Below, piece by piece: positions 8,480 through 16,180 of a stretch of 64,000 nucleotides of DNA (within the stretch, counting starts at the first letter, position 1; each line of letters opens with the position of its first letter). The notes beneath the pieces were generated by a model. It had not been told where the DNA came from and did not search any database. It saw nothing but the letters and a program-made list of their open reading frames with translations. This stretch comes from JBBRVW01 sp038246545. GTDB taxonomy: Bacteria; Actinomycetota; Actinomycetes; JACCUZ01. The translations under genes were made by a program, and so were the position numbers. The DNA lies in NCBI GenBank assembly GCA_038246545.1, contig JBBRVW010000015.1, positions 1 to 64,000 of the forward strand. The letters are read 5' to 3'.

Positions 8480-10120
8480 TCAGACGAGGTGGTGCTCGTA
8501 GGCGTACGCGGTCGCCGCCGCGCGGGAGGACAGGTCGAGCTTGGTGAAGATGTTGGCGATGTGCCGCGCGACGGTCCTCTCCGACAGGAACAGCTCTGCG
8601 GCGATGGCCCGGTTGGTGGCCCCGGTGGCCACCAACCGGATCACCTGGACCTCCCGGAGGGTGAGCCCGCCGGGAGCGGCGGCGCGCCCGCCGCGTCGGG
8701 ACAGGGCGGCGACCCGGGCCAGGTCCGGCGCCGCGCCGAGCTGCTCGAACACCCAGCGCGCCGCGTCGAGCTCCATCTCCGCGGTGTCGTCATCGCCGAC
8801 GGCGCGGCACGCCAGCCCGACCAGGACCCGGGTCCGAGCCGCGTCGTAGGGCGCCCCGATGTCCTGCCACAGCGACCAGGCCCGGCGCAGGCCGAGCAGG
8901 GCCTCCCGCGGGTCGTCCTCGGCCAGCTGCACGGCACCGGACGCCTGCAGCGCGGCGGCGACGAGCTGCGGGCTGTCGCGGGCGGCGGCCGACTCGGTGA
9001 GCTCGTCGGCGGCCAGCCGGGCGCTGTCCACGTCGCCCCTGGCCACCGAGATCTCGACGTAGGCCGGCAGCAGCCGGGTGCGGCCGCGGAACTCCGGTGC
9101 CTCGTCCAGCGCTCGCCGGACCGAGGCCGCAGCGTCGTCGACCCGGCCCTGCGCCAGCCGCAGCAGGGCGAGGCCCGGCTGCGGGTCGTGCCCGTGCTGG
9201 GACGCCTCCCGGTAGCACGTCTCGGCCCGGGCGGTCTCGCCGCGCAAGCGGTGCATCTCGGCGCGCTGGTACACGGCCATTCCCTCGGCGACCTGCCCGG
9301 GCGGATCCCGCAGCCGCTCGCAGGCCCGCCGCGCCTCGGCCATGGCGTCCGGCCAGGAACCGTGCAGCTGGAGGATCTCGGCCCGGTGCACCAGGCACTG
9401 TCCCCGGTAGGGCACCAGGTCGGGCTGCTCGGCGCACCACCGGCTCAGCGCATCGGTCCACTCGCGCCCGCGACGCAGGTCGAAGCGGTCCCGGCAGGTC
9501 TCGATGGCTGCGCAGTAGACCAGCCCGACGACCTGCGGCGAGACGTCTCCGGTGGTGACCGCCACCATCACCTCGTCCAGCTCGGCCAGCCCCGCCTCCG
9601 CGTCCCCTCGGGCGACCAACGCCTGGCCGTGACCGTGCCGGACGAGCGTCAGCAGGTCGGCGTCCCGGTGCCGCTCGGCGGACACCAGCGCGGGCTCGAA
9701 CCGGGCGATCGCGCCGGCGACGTCGTCGGTGAACAGCAGCTGCATCGCCTGCGCGACGTCCAGGTAGCCCCGCCACACCGAGTCCGTCAGGCCGGCATCG
9801 TCCAGGACTCGCTCGACCCGGGCGAACCAGCCGCGTCCCCGGGCCGGCTCGCCGCGGAGCGTCAGTGCCAGCGCCAGCCAGAACGCCACCCGTGCGGCCC
9901 CTTCCGCGTCCTCCGTCACGAGGTGGTCGTGGTGGGCTCGTTCCCGCGCAGCGTCGGACTCCGGCTCGTGACCGGTGAGGAACGCCGCGAGGGCCAGCAG
10001 CTCGCGATCGGGCGGGGAGAGGGCGGCCTCGGCGTCGGCCGCCAGCAGGTCGTCGTACGCCGCCGACCAGGCCCGCGCCTCGGCATGCGCGCGGCCGCTC
10101 GTCAGCCGCGCGGAGGTCAC
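8480..10120 (-). CDS. LuxR-family regulator with TPR-like sensor region
   Basis: A 546-residue transcription factor. The C-terminal 60 residues form a LuxR/GerE helix-turn-helix: GGLTLREVQVIRLVATG, then ATNRAIAAELFLSERTVARH and the closing FTKLDLSSRAAA. The preceding 470 residues are a continuous series of Ala/Leu/Arg-rich helical pairs typical of TPR repeats, as in the LuxR/MalT branch, but no AAA+ P-loop was found, so this is a shortened type. GTG at 10118-10120 overlaps the TGA of the GAF-GGDEF gene (GTGA), so the two are translationally coupled. It likely controls neighbouring genes such as the flavoprotein downstream; this is inference only. Signal unknown. Confidence 0.85.
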   Translation of the reverse strand: MTSARLTSGRAHAEARAWSAAYDDLLAADAEAALSPPDRELLALAAFLTGHEPESDAARERAHHDHLVTEDAEGAARVAFWLALALTLRGEPARGRGWFARVERVLDDAGLTDSVWRGYLDVAQAMQLLFTDDVAGAIARFEPALVSAERHRDADLLTLVRHGHGQALVARGDAEAGLAELDEVMVAVTTGDVSPQVVGLVYCAAIETCRDRFDLRRGREWTDALSRWCAEQPDLVPYRGQCLVHRAEILQLHGSWPDAMAEARRACERLRDPPGQVAEGMAVYQRAEMHRLRGETARAETCYREASQHGHDPQPGLALLRLAQGRVDDAAASVRRALDEAPEFRGRTRLLPAYVEISVARGDVDSARLAADELTESAAARDSPQLVAAALQASGAVQLAEDDPREALLGLRRAWSLWQDIGAPYDAARTRVLVGLACRAVGDDDTAEMELDAARWVFEQLGAAPDLARVAALSRRGGRAAAPGGLTLREVQVIRLVATGATNRAIAAELFLSERTVARHIANIFTKLDLSSRAAATAYAYEHHLV

Positions 10121-11739
10121 AGCTGCCCCGCCGCCCCTGCCCCCGGCCCGTCGGCCGCCCCGCTCACGGCCACCGCCACCAGAGCCCGGAGCACCGGCTC
10201 GAGGTCGTCGGAGCCGAGGCTGAGCGAGTCGCTGAAGATCTCCACCAGCCAGCCCGAGGACGCGTGCGAGGCGCCGGCGGCCAGGACCGCGCGGTAGCCG
10301 GCGACAGCAAGGGCGGACTCCTCGCCGGGGTCGTTGCCGGGCACCCCTATCTCGACGTAGAAGGACCCGGCCCGGCGCACCGCACGTGCTGTCTCGGGGT
10401 AGTCGCTCAGGTCGAAGGTCGCTCCGACCTGCGAGAACGCGACGTACTGCGGGTCGGTCGGGTCACCCTCCCGCTGCACCGAGCTGGTCCGGGAGACCAG
10501 CTCGTCACCGCCGCCGGGAGCCTCGGACACCCACCACCCGGCGGCGTCGACGAGCTCGGCGACCAGGGCGGCCATCGCCTCGACCCGGATCTGGACGCTC
10601 GCCTCGGACAGCTGGTCCAGCACAGCCATCCCGGCGTCGAGCACCTGCGGCACCCGGGCCGACGACGCGCCCCGACGGGTCCGCCGGTCCGGGGTGCTCG
10701 GGTCGGGCTCCTCCGCTGACGCCTGCCCGGCGACAACCGGGGTGAGGGACCGTGCCCGCTTGGCGCGGTACTGCGCTGCGTCGGCCAGACGAAGGAGCCG
10801 CACCGGCGAGTCGACGGCGCCCACGGCCGTGTCCGAGGACGCCACACCGCAGGAGACGCCGGTGCTCATCGGGAGCCGGTCGACGAGTCGACAGAGCTCC
10901 TCCGCCACCTTGACCGCCTCGCTCCCGGGGACGCCGCTGATGACGACGCAGAACTCATCACCGCCGATGCGGGCGGCCATGCTGCCGGCGACGAGCCCGC
11001 TGGCCCGGCTCACCGCGTCACCGATCGCGATGATCGCCCGGTCGCCGGCCTCGTGGCCGAAGGAGTCGTTGACCTGCTTGAGCCGGTTGATGTCCGCCAG
11101 CACGACGGACACCGGCTGCTGGGTGTCTCCGTCCGGGCCGAACTCGGCCTCCAGCCGGTCGTCGACGGCCCGGCGGTTGGCCAGCCCGGTGAGCGGGTCC
11201 TGGAAGGCCAGGCGCTCGATCCGCGCCACGTAGTCGGCCTGGACCACGCCGGCAGCGACCTGGGTCGCGACCGCGGTGGCGAAGTCGATGTCGGCGTCGG
11301 TGAACCGCGGCTGCCCCGCGAACCGCGTCGCGTACAGAGCGCCCCAGACGCTCGCATCGACCACGATCGGAATTCCGAGGGCGGAGTCCTTGCCCAGGCG
11401 GAGCAGGAGCTCGGCCTCCTCGTCGCCGTCGTCGACGGACGCGACGTAGCCCCGGCGCCGCTGCACGAGGTTGTCGGCCTGGCGGTAGCGCGCCGCCGGG
11501 TAGACCTCGTCGGCCGGGAAGCGCACCTCACCGGGCGAGAGCACGCCCACGTTGACCAGGACGCGCAGCAGGCCCCGCTCGCCCTGCCACCGGGTGATCG
11601 ACAGCGAGGCTGCGTCCAGCGCTCGGCGGGCCTCCTCCGCAGTCAGCTCGACCAGGTCGTCGAACCGGCGGGCGGCGCCGACCACCTTGGCGATGTCGAG
11701 CAGGCTGCGCAGCCGCCCGGCGTCGTCGGAGCTCGTCAC
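10117..11739 (-). CDS. GAF-GGDEF diguanylate cyclase
   Basis: A 540-residue soluble signalling protein. Residues about 10-165 look like a GAF sensor domain. A GGDEF domain follows (about 175-330) with DPLTGLANRR at its start, the NDSFGHEAGD metal/substrate region and an intact ARIGGDEF signature, so synthesis of cyclic di-GMP from two GTP is expected. The product-inhibition RxxD site that usually lies five residues before GGDEF is not seen. The C-terminal 190 residues form a second, GAF-like region instead of the more common EAL domain. The likely start is GTG at 11737-11739; a TTG three codons upstream is also open. It is coupled to the LuxR regulator downstream, which suggests c-di-GMP and that regulator act in one circuit. 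Confidence 0.85.
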   Translation of the reverse strand: MTSSDDAGRLRSLLDIAKVVGAARRFDDLVELTAEEARRALDAASLSITRWQGERGLLRVLVNVGVLSPGEVRFPADEVYPAARYRQADNLVQRRRGYVASVDDGDEEAELLLRLGKDSALGIPIVVDASVWGALYATRFAGQPRFTDADIDFATAVATQVAAGVVQADYVARIERLAFQDPLTGLANRRAVDDRLEAEFGPDGDTQQPVSVVLADINRLKQVNDSFGHEAGDRAIIAIGDAVSRASGLVAGSMAARIGGDEFCVVISGVPGSEAVKVAEELCRLVDRLPMSTGVSCGVASSDTAVGAVDSPVRLLRLADAAQYRAKRARSLTPVVAGQASAEEPDPSTPDRRTRRGASSARVPQVLDAGMAVLDQLSEASVQIRVEAMAALVAELVDAAGWWVSEAPGGGDELVSRTSSVQREGDPTDPQYVAFSQVGATFDLSDYPETARAVRRAGSFYVEIGVPGNDPGEESALAVAGYRAVLAAGASHASSGWLVEIFSDSLSLGSDDLEPVLRALVAVAVSGAADGPGAGAAGQL

Positions 11740-11833
11740 ACCACGCAACTCTGGCGCACGAGACCCGGCCGGCGTGGGACTTCCGCGAGTCCGGCCCTCG
11801 AACCGTCCGCCGTGAACGGCCAGCCGCGGGCCG

Positions 11834-12751
11834 TCAGCTGTCCGGCGTCAGGCGGGTGCGTGGTCCGGCGCGCAGGACCTGCGACGGCAGCGTCCGGCCG
11901 ACCAGGGTCTCCGCCTGCGCGGCGACCTCGATCATGGCCTCGAGGTCCACGCCGGTGGAGACCCCCATGTCCTCGACCATGTGGACCAGCTCCTCGGTGG
12001 CGATGTTGCCGGTGGCGCCCGGGGCGTAGGGGCAGCCGCCGAGACCTCCCACCGACGCGTCGAAGTCGCTCACACCGAGCTCGAGCGCGGCCAGCACGTT
12101 CGCCAGCCCGGTGCCCCGGGTGTTGTGGAAGTGCAGGTTGAGCGCGGCGGCGGGGAAGGCCGACCGGGTCTCGCCCACCAGCCGGGTGACCCGTCCCGGT
12201 GTCGCCATGCCGGTGGTGTCGCCGTACGACAGGGTGTCGGCGCCGTCGGCCAGGGCACGCCGCGCCACCCCCAGCACCCGCTCGACCGGCACCTCGCCCT
12301 CGTAGGGGCAGCCCCACGCGGTGGACACGATGACCTGGACGGTGGCGCCGCGCCCGTGCGCGAGGTCGAGGACGCCGGCGATGTCGTCGAGCGACTCCTC
12401 GGTCGACCGGTTGACGTTCTTGCGGTTGTGGGTGTCGGACGCCGACACCACGACCTCGATCTCGTCGAAGCCGGCGGCGAGCGCGCGCTCGGCGCCCTTG
12501 AGGTTCGGCACCAGCGCGGAGTAGCGGACGTCGGGGTTGCGGACGACCCCGGCCCAGACCTCGGCCGCGTCGGCCATCGACGGGATCGCCCTCGGGTGCA
12601 CGAACGACACCGCCTCGATCCGGCCCACGCCGGTGCGGGACAGCGCATCGACGAGTGCGACCTTGCCGGCGGTGGGCACCGGTGCCTCGTTCTGCAGGCC
12701 GTCGCGGGGCCCGACCTCGCGCAGCGACAGCCGATCGGGCAGGTCACTCAT
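11834..12751 (-). CDS. mvaB: hydroxymethylglutaryl-CoA lyase
   Basis: A 305-residue TIM-barrel lyase that splits 3-hydroxy-3-methylglutaryl-CoA into acetoacetate and acetyl-CoA, the last step of leucine degradation. The N-terminus has VGPRDGLQNE with the catalytic Arg and metal-binding Asp, the barrel carries the metal-binding LHFHNTRGTG, and the C-terminal lid has the signature GGLGGCPYAPGATGN with the conserved cysteine. The length is normal. It lies 13 bases behind the enoyl-CoA hydratase on the same strand; that enzyme could supply HMG-CoA if it acts on methylglutaconyl-CoA. The ATG start is directly followed by the conserved N-terminal strand. Confident at family level; homocitrate-synthase-like relatives are excluded by the cysteine loop. 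Confidence 0.93.
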   Translation of the reverse strand: MSDLPDRLSLREVGPRDGLQNEAPVPTAGKVALVDALSRTGVGRIEAVSFVHPRAIPSMADAAEVWAGVVRNPDVRYSALVPNLKGAERALAAGFDEIEVVVSASDTHNRKNVNRSTEESLDDIAGVLDLAHGRGATVQVIVSTAWGCPYEGEVPVERVLGVARRALADGADTLSYGDTTGMATPGRVTRLVGETRSAFPAAALNLHFHNTRGTGLANVLAALELGVSDFDASVGGLGGCPYAPGATGNIATEELVHMVEDMGVSTGVDLEAMIEVAAQAETLVGRTLPSQVLRAGPRTRLTPDS

Positions 12752-12764
12752 GTCGTCGTCCCCT

Positions 12765-13577
12765 TCACGTGCCGGGCCACTCGGGTCGGCGCTTCTCGTT
12801 GAACGCCGCCACGCCCTCGGCGCGGTCGCCGGAGAACGCGGTGGCCCGCCAGGCGCCGTCCTCGACGTCGAGGCCGGAGGCGAGGTCGACGTCCGCCGCC
12901 TTGCGCAACGCCCGCTTGGCGTTGCGTAGTCCCACCGGGGAGTTCAGGGCGATCTGCGCGGCAAGCTCCAGAGCGGCGGCCCGGTCCCGCCGGGCCGGGA
13001 CGCGGCGGTCGACCAGCCCGAGCCGCTCGGCCTCGTCGACCTCGACGCGACGGCCGGTGAAGACGAGGTCGGCGGCGCGCGAGGCGCCGATGCGCCGCGC
13101 GAGCAGCTGGGTGCCCCCTCCGCCGGGGATGACGCCGACGGTCACCTCCGGCAGGCCGAGCACCACCGTCGAGTCGCAGACCACGAGGTCGCAGGACAGG
13201 GCCAGCTCGAGGCCGCCACCCAGCGCGTAGCCGTGCACCGCGGCGATGGTCGGCACCGGCAGGTTCAGGACGCCCGCGAACGCGGCGCGGAAGACCGGCC
13301 GCTGCGCCATCAGGTCCGCGTCGGTGAAGGAGTTGCGCTCCTTGAGGTCGGCGCCCACGCAGAACGACTTGTCCGACGCCGAGGCGAGCACGACCACACG
13401 GAGCCCGCCGTCGGCGGCGAGCGTGGCGGTCGCCGCGACGATGTCGCGCGCCATGGCCGTCGACAGCGCGTTGTGCGCCTCGGGCCGGTCCAGCACCAGC
13501 TCGGCGACGTCCCCCCGGTCGCCGTGCCGGGTCACCGTCACGTGGTCGTACGTCGGTCCGCTCGAGTGCTCAGCCAC
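12765..13577 (-). CDS. enoyl-CoA hydratase/isomerase family protein
   Basis: A 270-residue crotonase-fold enzyme. Both catalytic glutamates appear to be present, in GGGLELALSCDL and in GLPEVTVGVIPGGGG, and the oxyanion-hole region is SFCVGADLKER, so hydratase activity is expected. The Lys-Glu-Arg after the oxyanion Asp-Leu resembles methylglutaconyl-CoA hydratases (AUH type), which fits the HMG-CoA lyase 13 bases downstream; the pair would then carry out the last two steps of leucine catabolism. This is inferred from context. The GTG at 13575-13577 gives VAEHSSGPTYDHV; longer open sequence upstream looks like read-through of the intergenic region. The class III cyclase lies ten bases upstream on the same strand. 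Confidence 0.88.
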   Translation of the reverse strand: MAEHSSGPTYDHVTVTRHGDRGDVAELVLDRPEAHNALSTAMARDIVAATATLAADGGLRVVVLASASDKSFCVGADLKERNSFTDADLMAQRPVFRAAFAGVLNLPVPTIAAVHGYALGGGLELALSCDLVVCDSTVVLGLPEVTVGVIPGGGGTQLLARRIGASRAADLVFTGRRVEVDEAERLGLVDRRVPARRDRAAALELAAQIALNSPVGLRNAKRALRKAADVDLASGLDVEDGAWRATAFSGDRAEGVAAFNEKRRPEWPGT

Positions 13578-13587
13578 GCGGGCGAGG

Positions 13588-14592
13588 CTAACGGGTGCGC
13601 CGCACCACCCCGGGGCGCACCAGCCCCATCCCGCGCACGGCGCGGGTGCGACCGATGTCGAGGGCGATGCCGTCGGCACCCTCGAGCGCGTCGGCGGTGG
13701 CCCGGTCCACCAGGACCGTGCCCGGCGCGGCCAGCGCCGTCAGCCGGGACGCCAGGTTGACCGTGGCGCCGAACACGTCGCCCATCCGCATGGCCACCGG
13801 CCCGGTGGCGATCCCGACGCGGACATCGGGCAGGACCGGGTCCTCCGCCATGGCTTCGGCCAGCTCGAGCCCGATGGTGGCGGCCGGCAGCGGCGAGTCT
13901 GCGGCGAACAGCACCTCGTCACCGACCGTCTTGATCAGCCGGCCGCCCCCGGCGGCGATGACGTCGGCCGCCCGCCGCTGGAACCGCTCGACCAGAGCGG
14001 CGAGCTCGCGCTCCTCGAGCTTCTGGGACAGCCGGGTGTACGAGACGAGGTCGGCGAACCCGACCGACCGGCGGCTGGTGACGGTGTCGGACTCGGCGGC
14101 GGCGAGCATCCGGCCGGCTACGGAGGCCAGCTGCCGCCGCCAGACCGCGACCAGCAGCTGCTCGAAGTCGGCGAGGTGGTCGGCGGACTGCTGGGCTGCG
14201 AGCCGGTGCGCCTGCTCCTGGGAGTGCCCGGCGTCGACGAGGTGCTCCACCAGCGCGTCGAACTGCCACTCGGCCAGCCGGGCGGTGTTGTGGCCGATGG
14301 CCCGGGTGACGCTGACCGCGAGCTCGTCGTCGAGGACGCCGACCTCGATGAGGTGCTGCAGCCGGTCGATCGCGCCGAGGTCGCCGTCGGTGAAGGCAAC
14401 CGGCTCGTCGCCGACGTCGGCGAAGCCCACCGCGCGCCACAGCCGGCGTGCGTAGTCGACGGACAGACCGGCCCGGGCGGCGACCTCGTCACGGCGGTAC
14501 CGGCGCGGGCCGCCGAGCAGCCGCTCCTCGATCCCGGCTGCGGACGACGACCGGTCGGGCTGCTGCGGCTCGTCAGGTCCCGTCGTCGGCAC
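13588..14592 (-). CDS. class III adenylate cyclase with Rv1264-like regulatory domain
   Basis: A 334-residue soluble cyclase. The first 160 or so residues form an all-helical domain starting with a MerR-like stretch (YRRDEVAARAGLSVDYARR), as in the autoinhibitory pH-sensing domain of M. tuberculosis Rv1264. The catalytic domain (about 175-325) has both metal aspartates (VGFADLVSYT and KTVGDEVLF), the adenine-specifying Lys in KTVGDE, and the MGDVFGATVNLASRL segment with Asp, Asn and Arg, so a homodimer should make cAMP from ATP. The GTG at 14590-14592 overlaps the end of the PH-domain gene by 20 bases. It sits between envelope and leucine-catabolism genes. Whether this copy responds to pH is untested. 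Confidence 0.87.
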   Translation of the reverse strand: MPTTGPDEPQQPDRSSSAAGIEERLLGGPRRYRRDEVAARAGLSVDYARRLWRAVGFADVGDEPVAFTDGDLGAIDRLQHLIEVGVLDDELAVSVTRAIGHNTARLAEWQFDALVEHLVDAGHSQEQAHRLAAQQSADHLADFEQLLVAVWRRQLASVAGRMLAAAESDTVTSRRSVGFADLVSYTRLSQKLEERELAALVERFQRRAADVIAAGGGRLIKTVGDEVLFAADSPLPAATIGLELAEAMAEDPVLPDVRVGIATGPVAMRMGDVFGATVNLASRLTALAAPGTVLVDRATADALEGADGIALDIGRTRAVRGMGLVRPGVVRRTR

Positions 14593-15097
14593 CGCGGCGG
14601 CGCTCCTCGTCTGCCTCGGCGAGCCGGTATACGTCGCGCTGCACCTCTTCGACCTGGGGCACGTCGCGCAGGACGAGCTGGCCACGCTCACCCGCTGACT
14701 CCACGACCAGGGTGCCGCAGCCGAGGATCCGCTCGAGGATCCCGCTGTGCTCGAAGGTGACGTCGTTGATCCGTGAGATGGGCATGTCCCGGCCCTGGCG
14801 GGCGACCACGCCGACCCTGGTGATGATGCGGCGGTCGGTGACGACGTACGCCGTGGTGATCCACGTGAGGAACGGCCACACGGTGAGCCGCAGCAGCAGC
14901 AGCGTGGCGAGCACGACGACGGCGATGCGCAGCGGCAGCTGCGCCGAGCTCTCGGGGACCACCGTCGCGACGTAGGTGGCCACCGGGCACACGACCAGGA
15001 GCACCACGACCGGCCAGACCATCTCCTTCCAGTGCGGTCGGAGGGCCATGACGACGTCCTCGTCGTCGGCGAGCAGGTGCTTCGGGATGCCGGTCAC
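14573..15097 (-). CDS. PH-domain (bPH2/DUF304) membrane protein
   Basis: A 174-residue protein with two adjacent membrane helices (about 26-48 and 55-78, VVVLLVVCPVATYVATVV and IAVVVLATLLLLRLTVW) followed by a cytoplasmic bacterial PH-like domain. The family signature is visible as YVVTDRRIITRVGVV, then ISRINDVTFEHSGILERILG and a GTLVVESAGERG strand. Function is unknown for the family; a role at the membrane is likely. The GTG at 15095-15097 starts 38 bases after the birA stop and its last 20 bases are shared with the cyclase gene, so birA, this gene and the cyclase are probably one operon. Confidence 0.83.
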   Translation of the reverse strand: MTGIPKHLLADDEDVVMALRPHWKEMVWPVVVLLVVCPVATYVATVVPESSAQLPLRIAVVVLATLLLLRLTVWPFLTWITTAYVVTDRRIITRVGVVARQGRDMPISRINDVTFEHSGILERILGCGTLVVESAGERGQLVLRDVPQVEEVQRDVYRLAEADEERRRGADDGT

Positions 15098-15135
15098 GCT
15101 CGTGATGGTGCCAGATGGTGCGGCGCCCGCCGGCC

Positions 15136-15948
15136 TCATCGCACGTGGACGACGTCTCCGGCAGCGAGAGTCGTGAGTCCTGCGTCGGCCTGGACGACGA
15201 GGCAGCCGGCGGCGTCGACGTCGACGGCCTCTCCCTCGATGCAGCGGTCGCCCGGCAGCTCGACCCGGACCCGGCGCCCGAGGGTGGCGCAGGACGACCG
15301 ATAGGCATCCAGGAGGCCGGACGCGACGGCGTCACCGCCCGCCGCCTGGAAGTCGCGGTAGCGGTCGGCCAAGGTCCGCAGCACCGCGCGCAGCACCGGG
15401 TCGCGGTCGACCACGTCGGACCCCTCCAGCGCCAACGAGGTGGCCGTGGGCACGGGCAGCTCGTCGGCGCGCAGCGAGACGTTGAGACCGAGTCCGACGA
15501 CCACCGCTTCGTCGACCACCTCGGCCAGCAGTCCGGCCAGCTTGCGCTCGTCGTCGACCAGGACGTCGTTGGGCCACTTGAGCCCGAGATCGAGCCCGGA
15601 CATGGGGCCGAGCGAGCCCACGACCGCCAGCCCGGTCAGCAGCGGCAGCCAGCCCCAGGACTCGCGCGGCACCGCGGGCCGCAGCAGCACGGAGACGGCG
15701 AGGCCGGACCGCGCGGGTGCCCGCCAGCTCCGGCCGGCGCGGCCGCGGCCGGCGGTCTGCAGCTCGGCGGCCACGACGAGGCCCTCCGGGGCACCCGCCC
15801 GGGCCGCCTCGGCGACGTCGGCGTTGGTGGAGGCGGTGGACCGGACGACCCGGACCTCCGTCCAGGGGCTGCCCGGACCGACGAGGGCGGCCCGGAGGGC
15901 GGACTGGCGCAGCGGCGGCCGGTCGAGGTCCCGCCAGGGACTCGTCAC
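15136..15948 (-). CDS. birA: biotin--[acetyl-CoA carboxylase] ligase
   Basis: A 270-residue biotin protein ligase. It activates biotin as biotinyl-5'-AMP and attaches it to the lysine of biotin carrier domains, here most likely that of the alpha subunit at 21974. Landmarks: STASTNADVAEAARAG (substrate entry), the biotin-binding GRGRAGRSW loop, KWPNDVLV with the catalytic Lys, and a C-terminal SH3-like domain containing GEAVDVDAAG. No N-terminal repressor helix-turn-helix is present, so it is a mono-functional (group I) ligase. GTG at 15946-15948 is placed just before the conserved region. It is divergent from pccB across 232 bp, as birA and accD5 are in mycobacteria. Confidence 0.92.
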   Translation of the reverse strand: MTSPWRDLDRPPLRQSALRAALVGPGSPWTEVRVVRSTASTNADVAEAARAGAPEGLVVAAELQTAGRGRAGRSWRAPARSGLAVSVLLRPAVPRESWGWLPLLTGLAVVGSLGPMSGLDLGLKWPNDVLVDDERKLAGLLAEVVDEAVVVGLGLNVSLRADELPVPTATSLALEGSDVVDRDPVLRAVLRTLADRYRDFQAAGGDAVASGLLDAYRSSCATLGRRVRVELPGDRCIEGEAVDVDAAGCLVVQADAGLTTLAAGDVVHVR

Positions 15949-16180
15949 TCGCGACCACGTCTGTACCTGCTCGGTCCGTGACGCGGCTTCACGAGCCACC
16001 GCACGCCGGGTCACCACCGCTCGGACGGCTGCCGCCCCTGGACGGGCCGCACCGGACCTGGAGCTCCACGCCATGAGTCTGCACCCCCACGACCACCCAC
16101 CGGTCCCGCGCCGAGCGCGGACCAGCCGGGTCGCCGGCTCGGCCGGTCCGGCCGCTCCCGAGCCTGGCTACGCTGCCCGG
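15949..16180. other. 232-bp divergent intergenic region between birA and pccB
   Basis: This gap separates the divergent biotin ligase and carboxylase operons and must hold promoters for both. I see no convincing palindrome, riboswitch or small gene in it. Open frames extending through it on both strands have no recognisable protein features. Confidence 0.5.

Noticed and set aside
14593..14691. Upstream extension of the cyclase gene to 14691
   Set aside because: The extra 33 residues overlap the PH-domain gene in another frame and are Ser/Arg/Cys-rich without family likeness.
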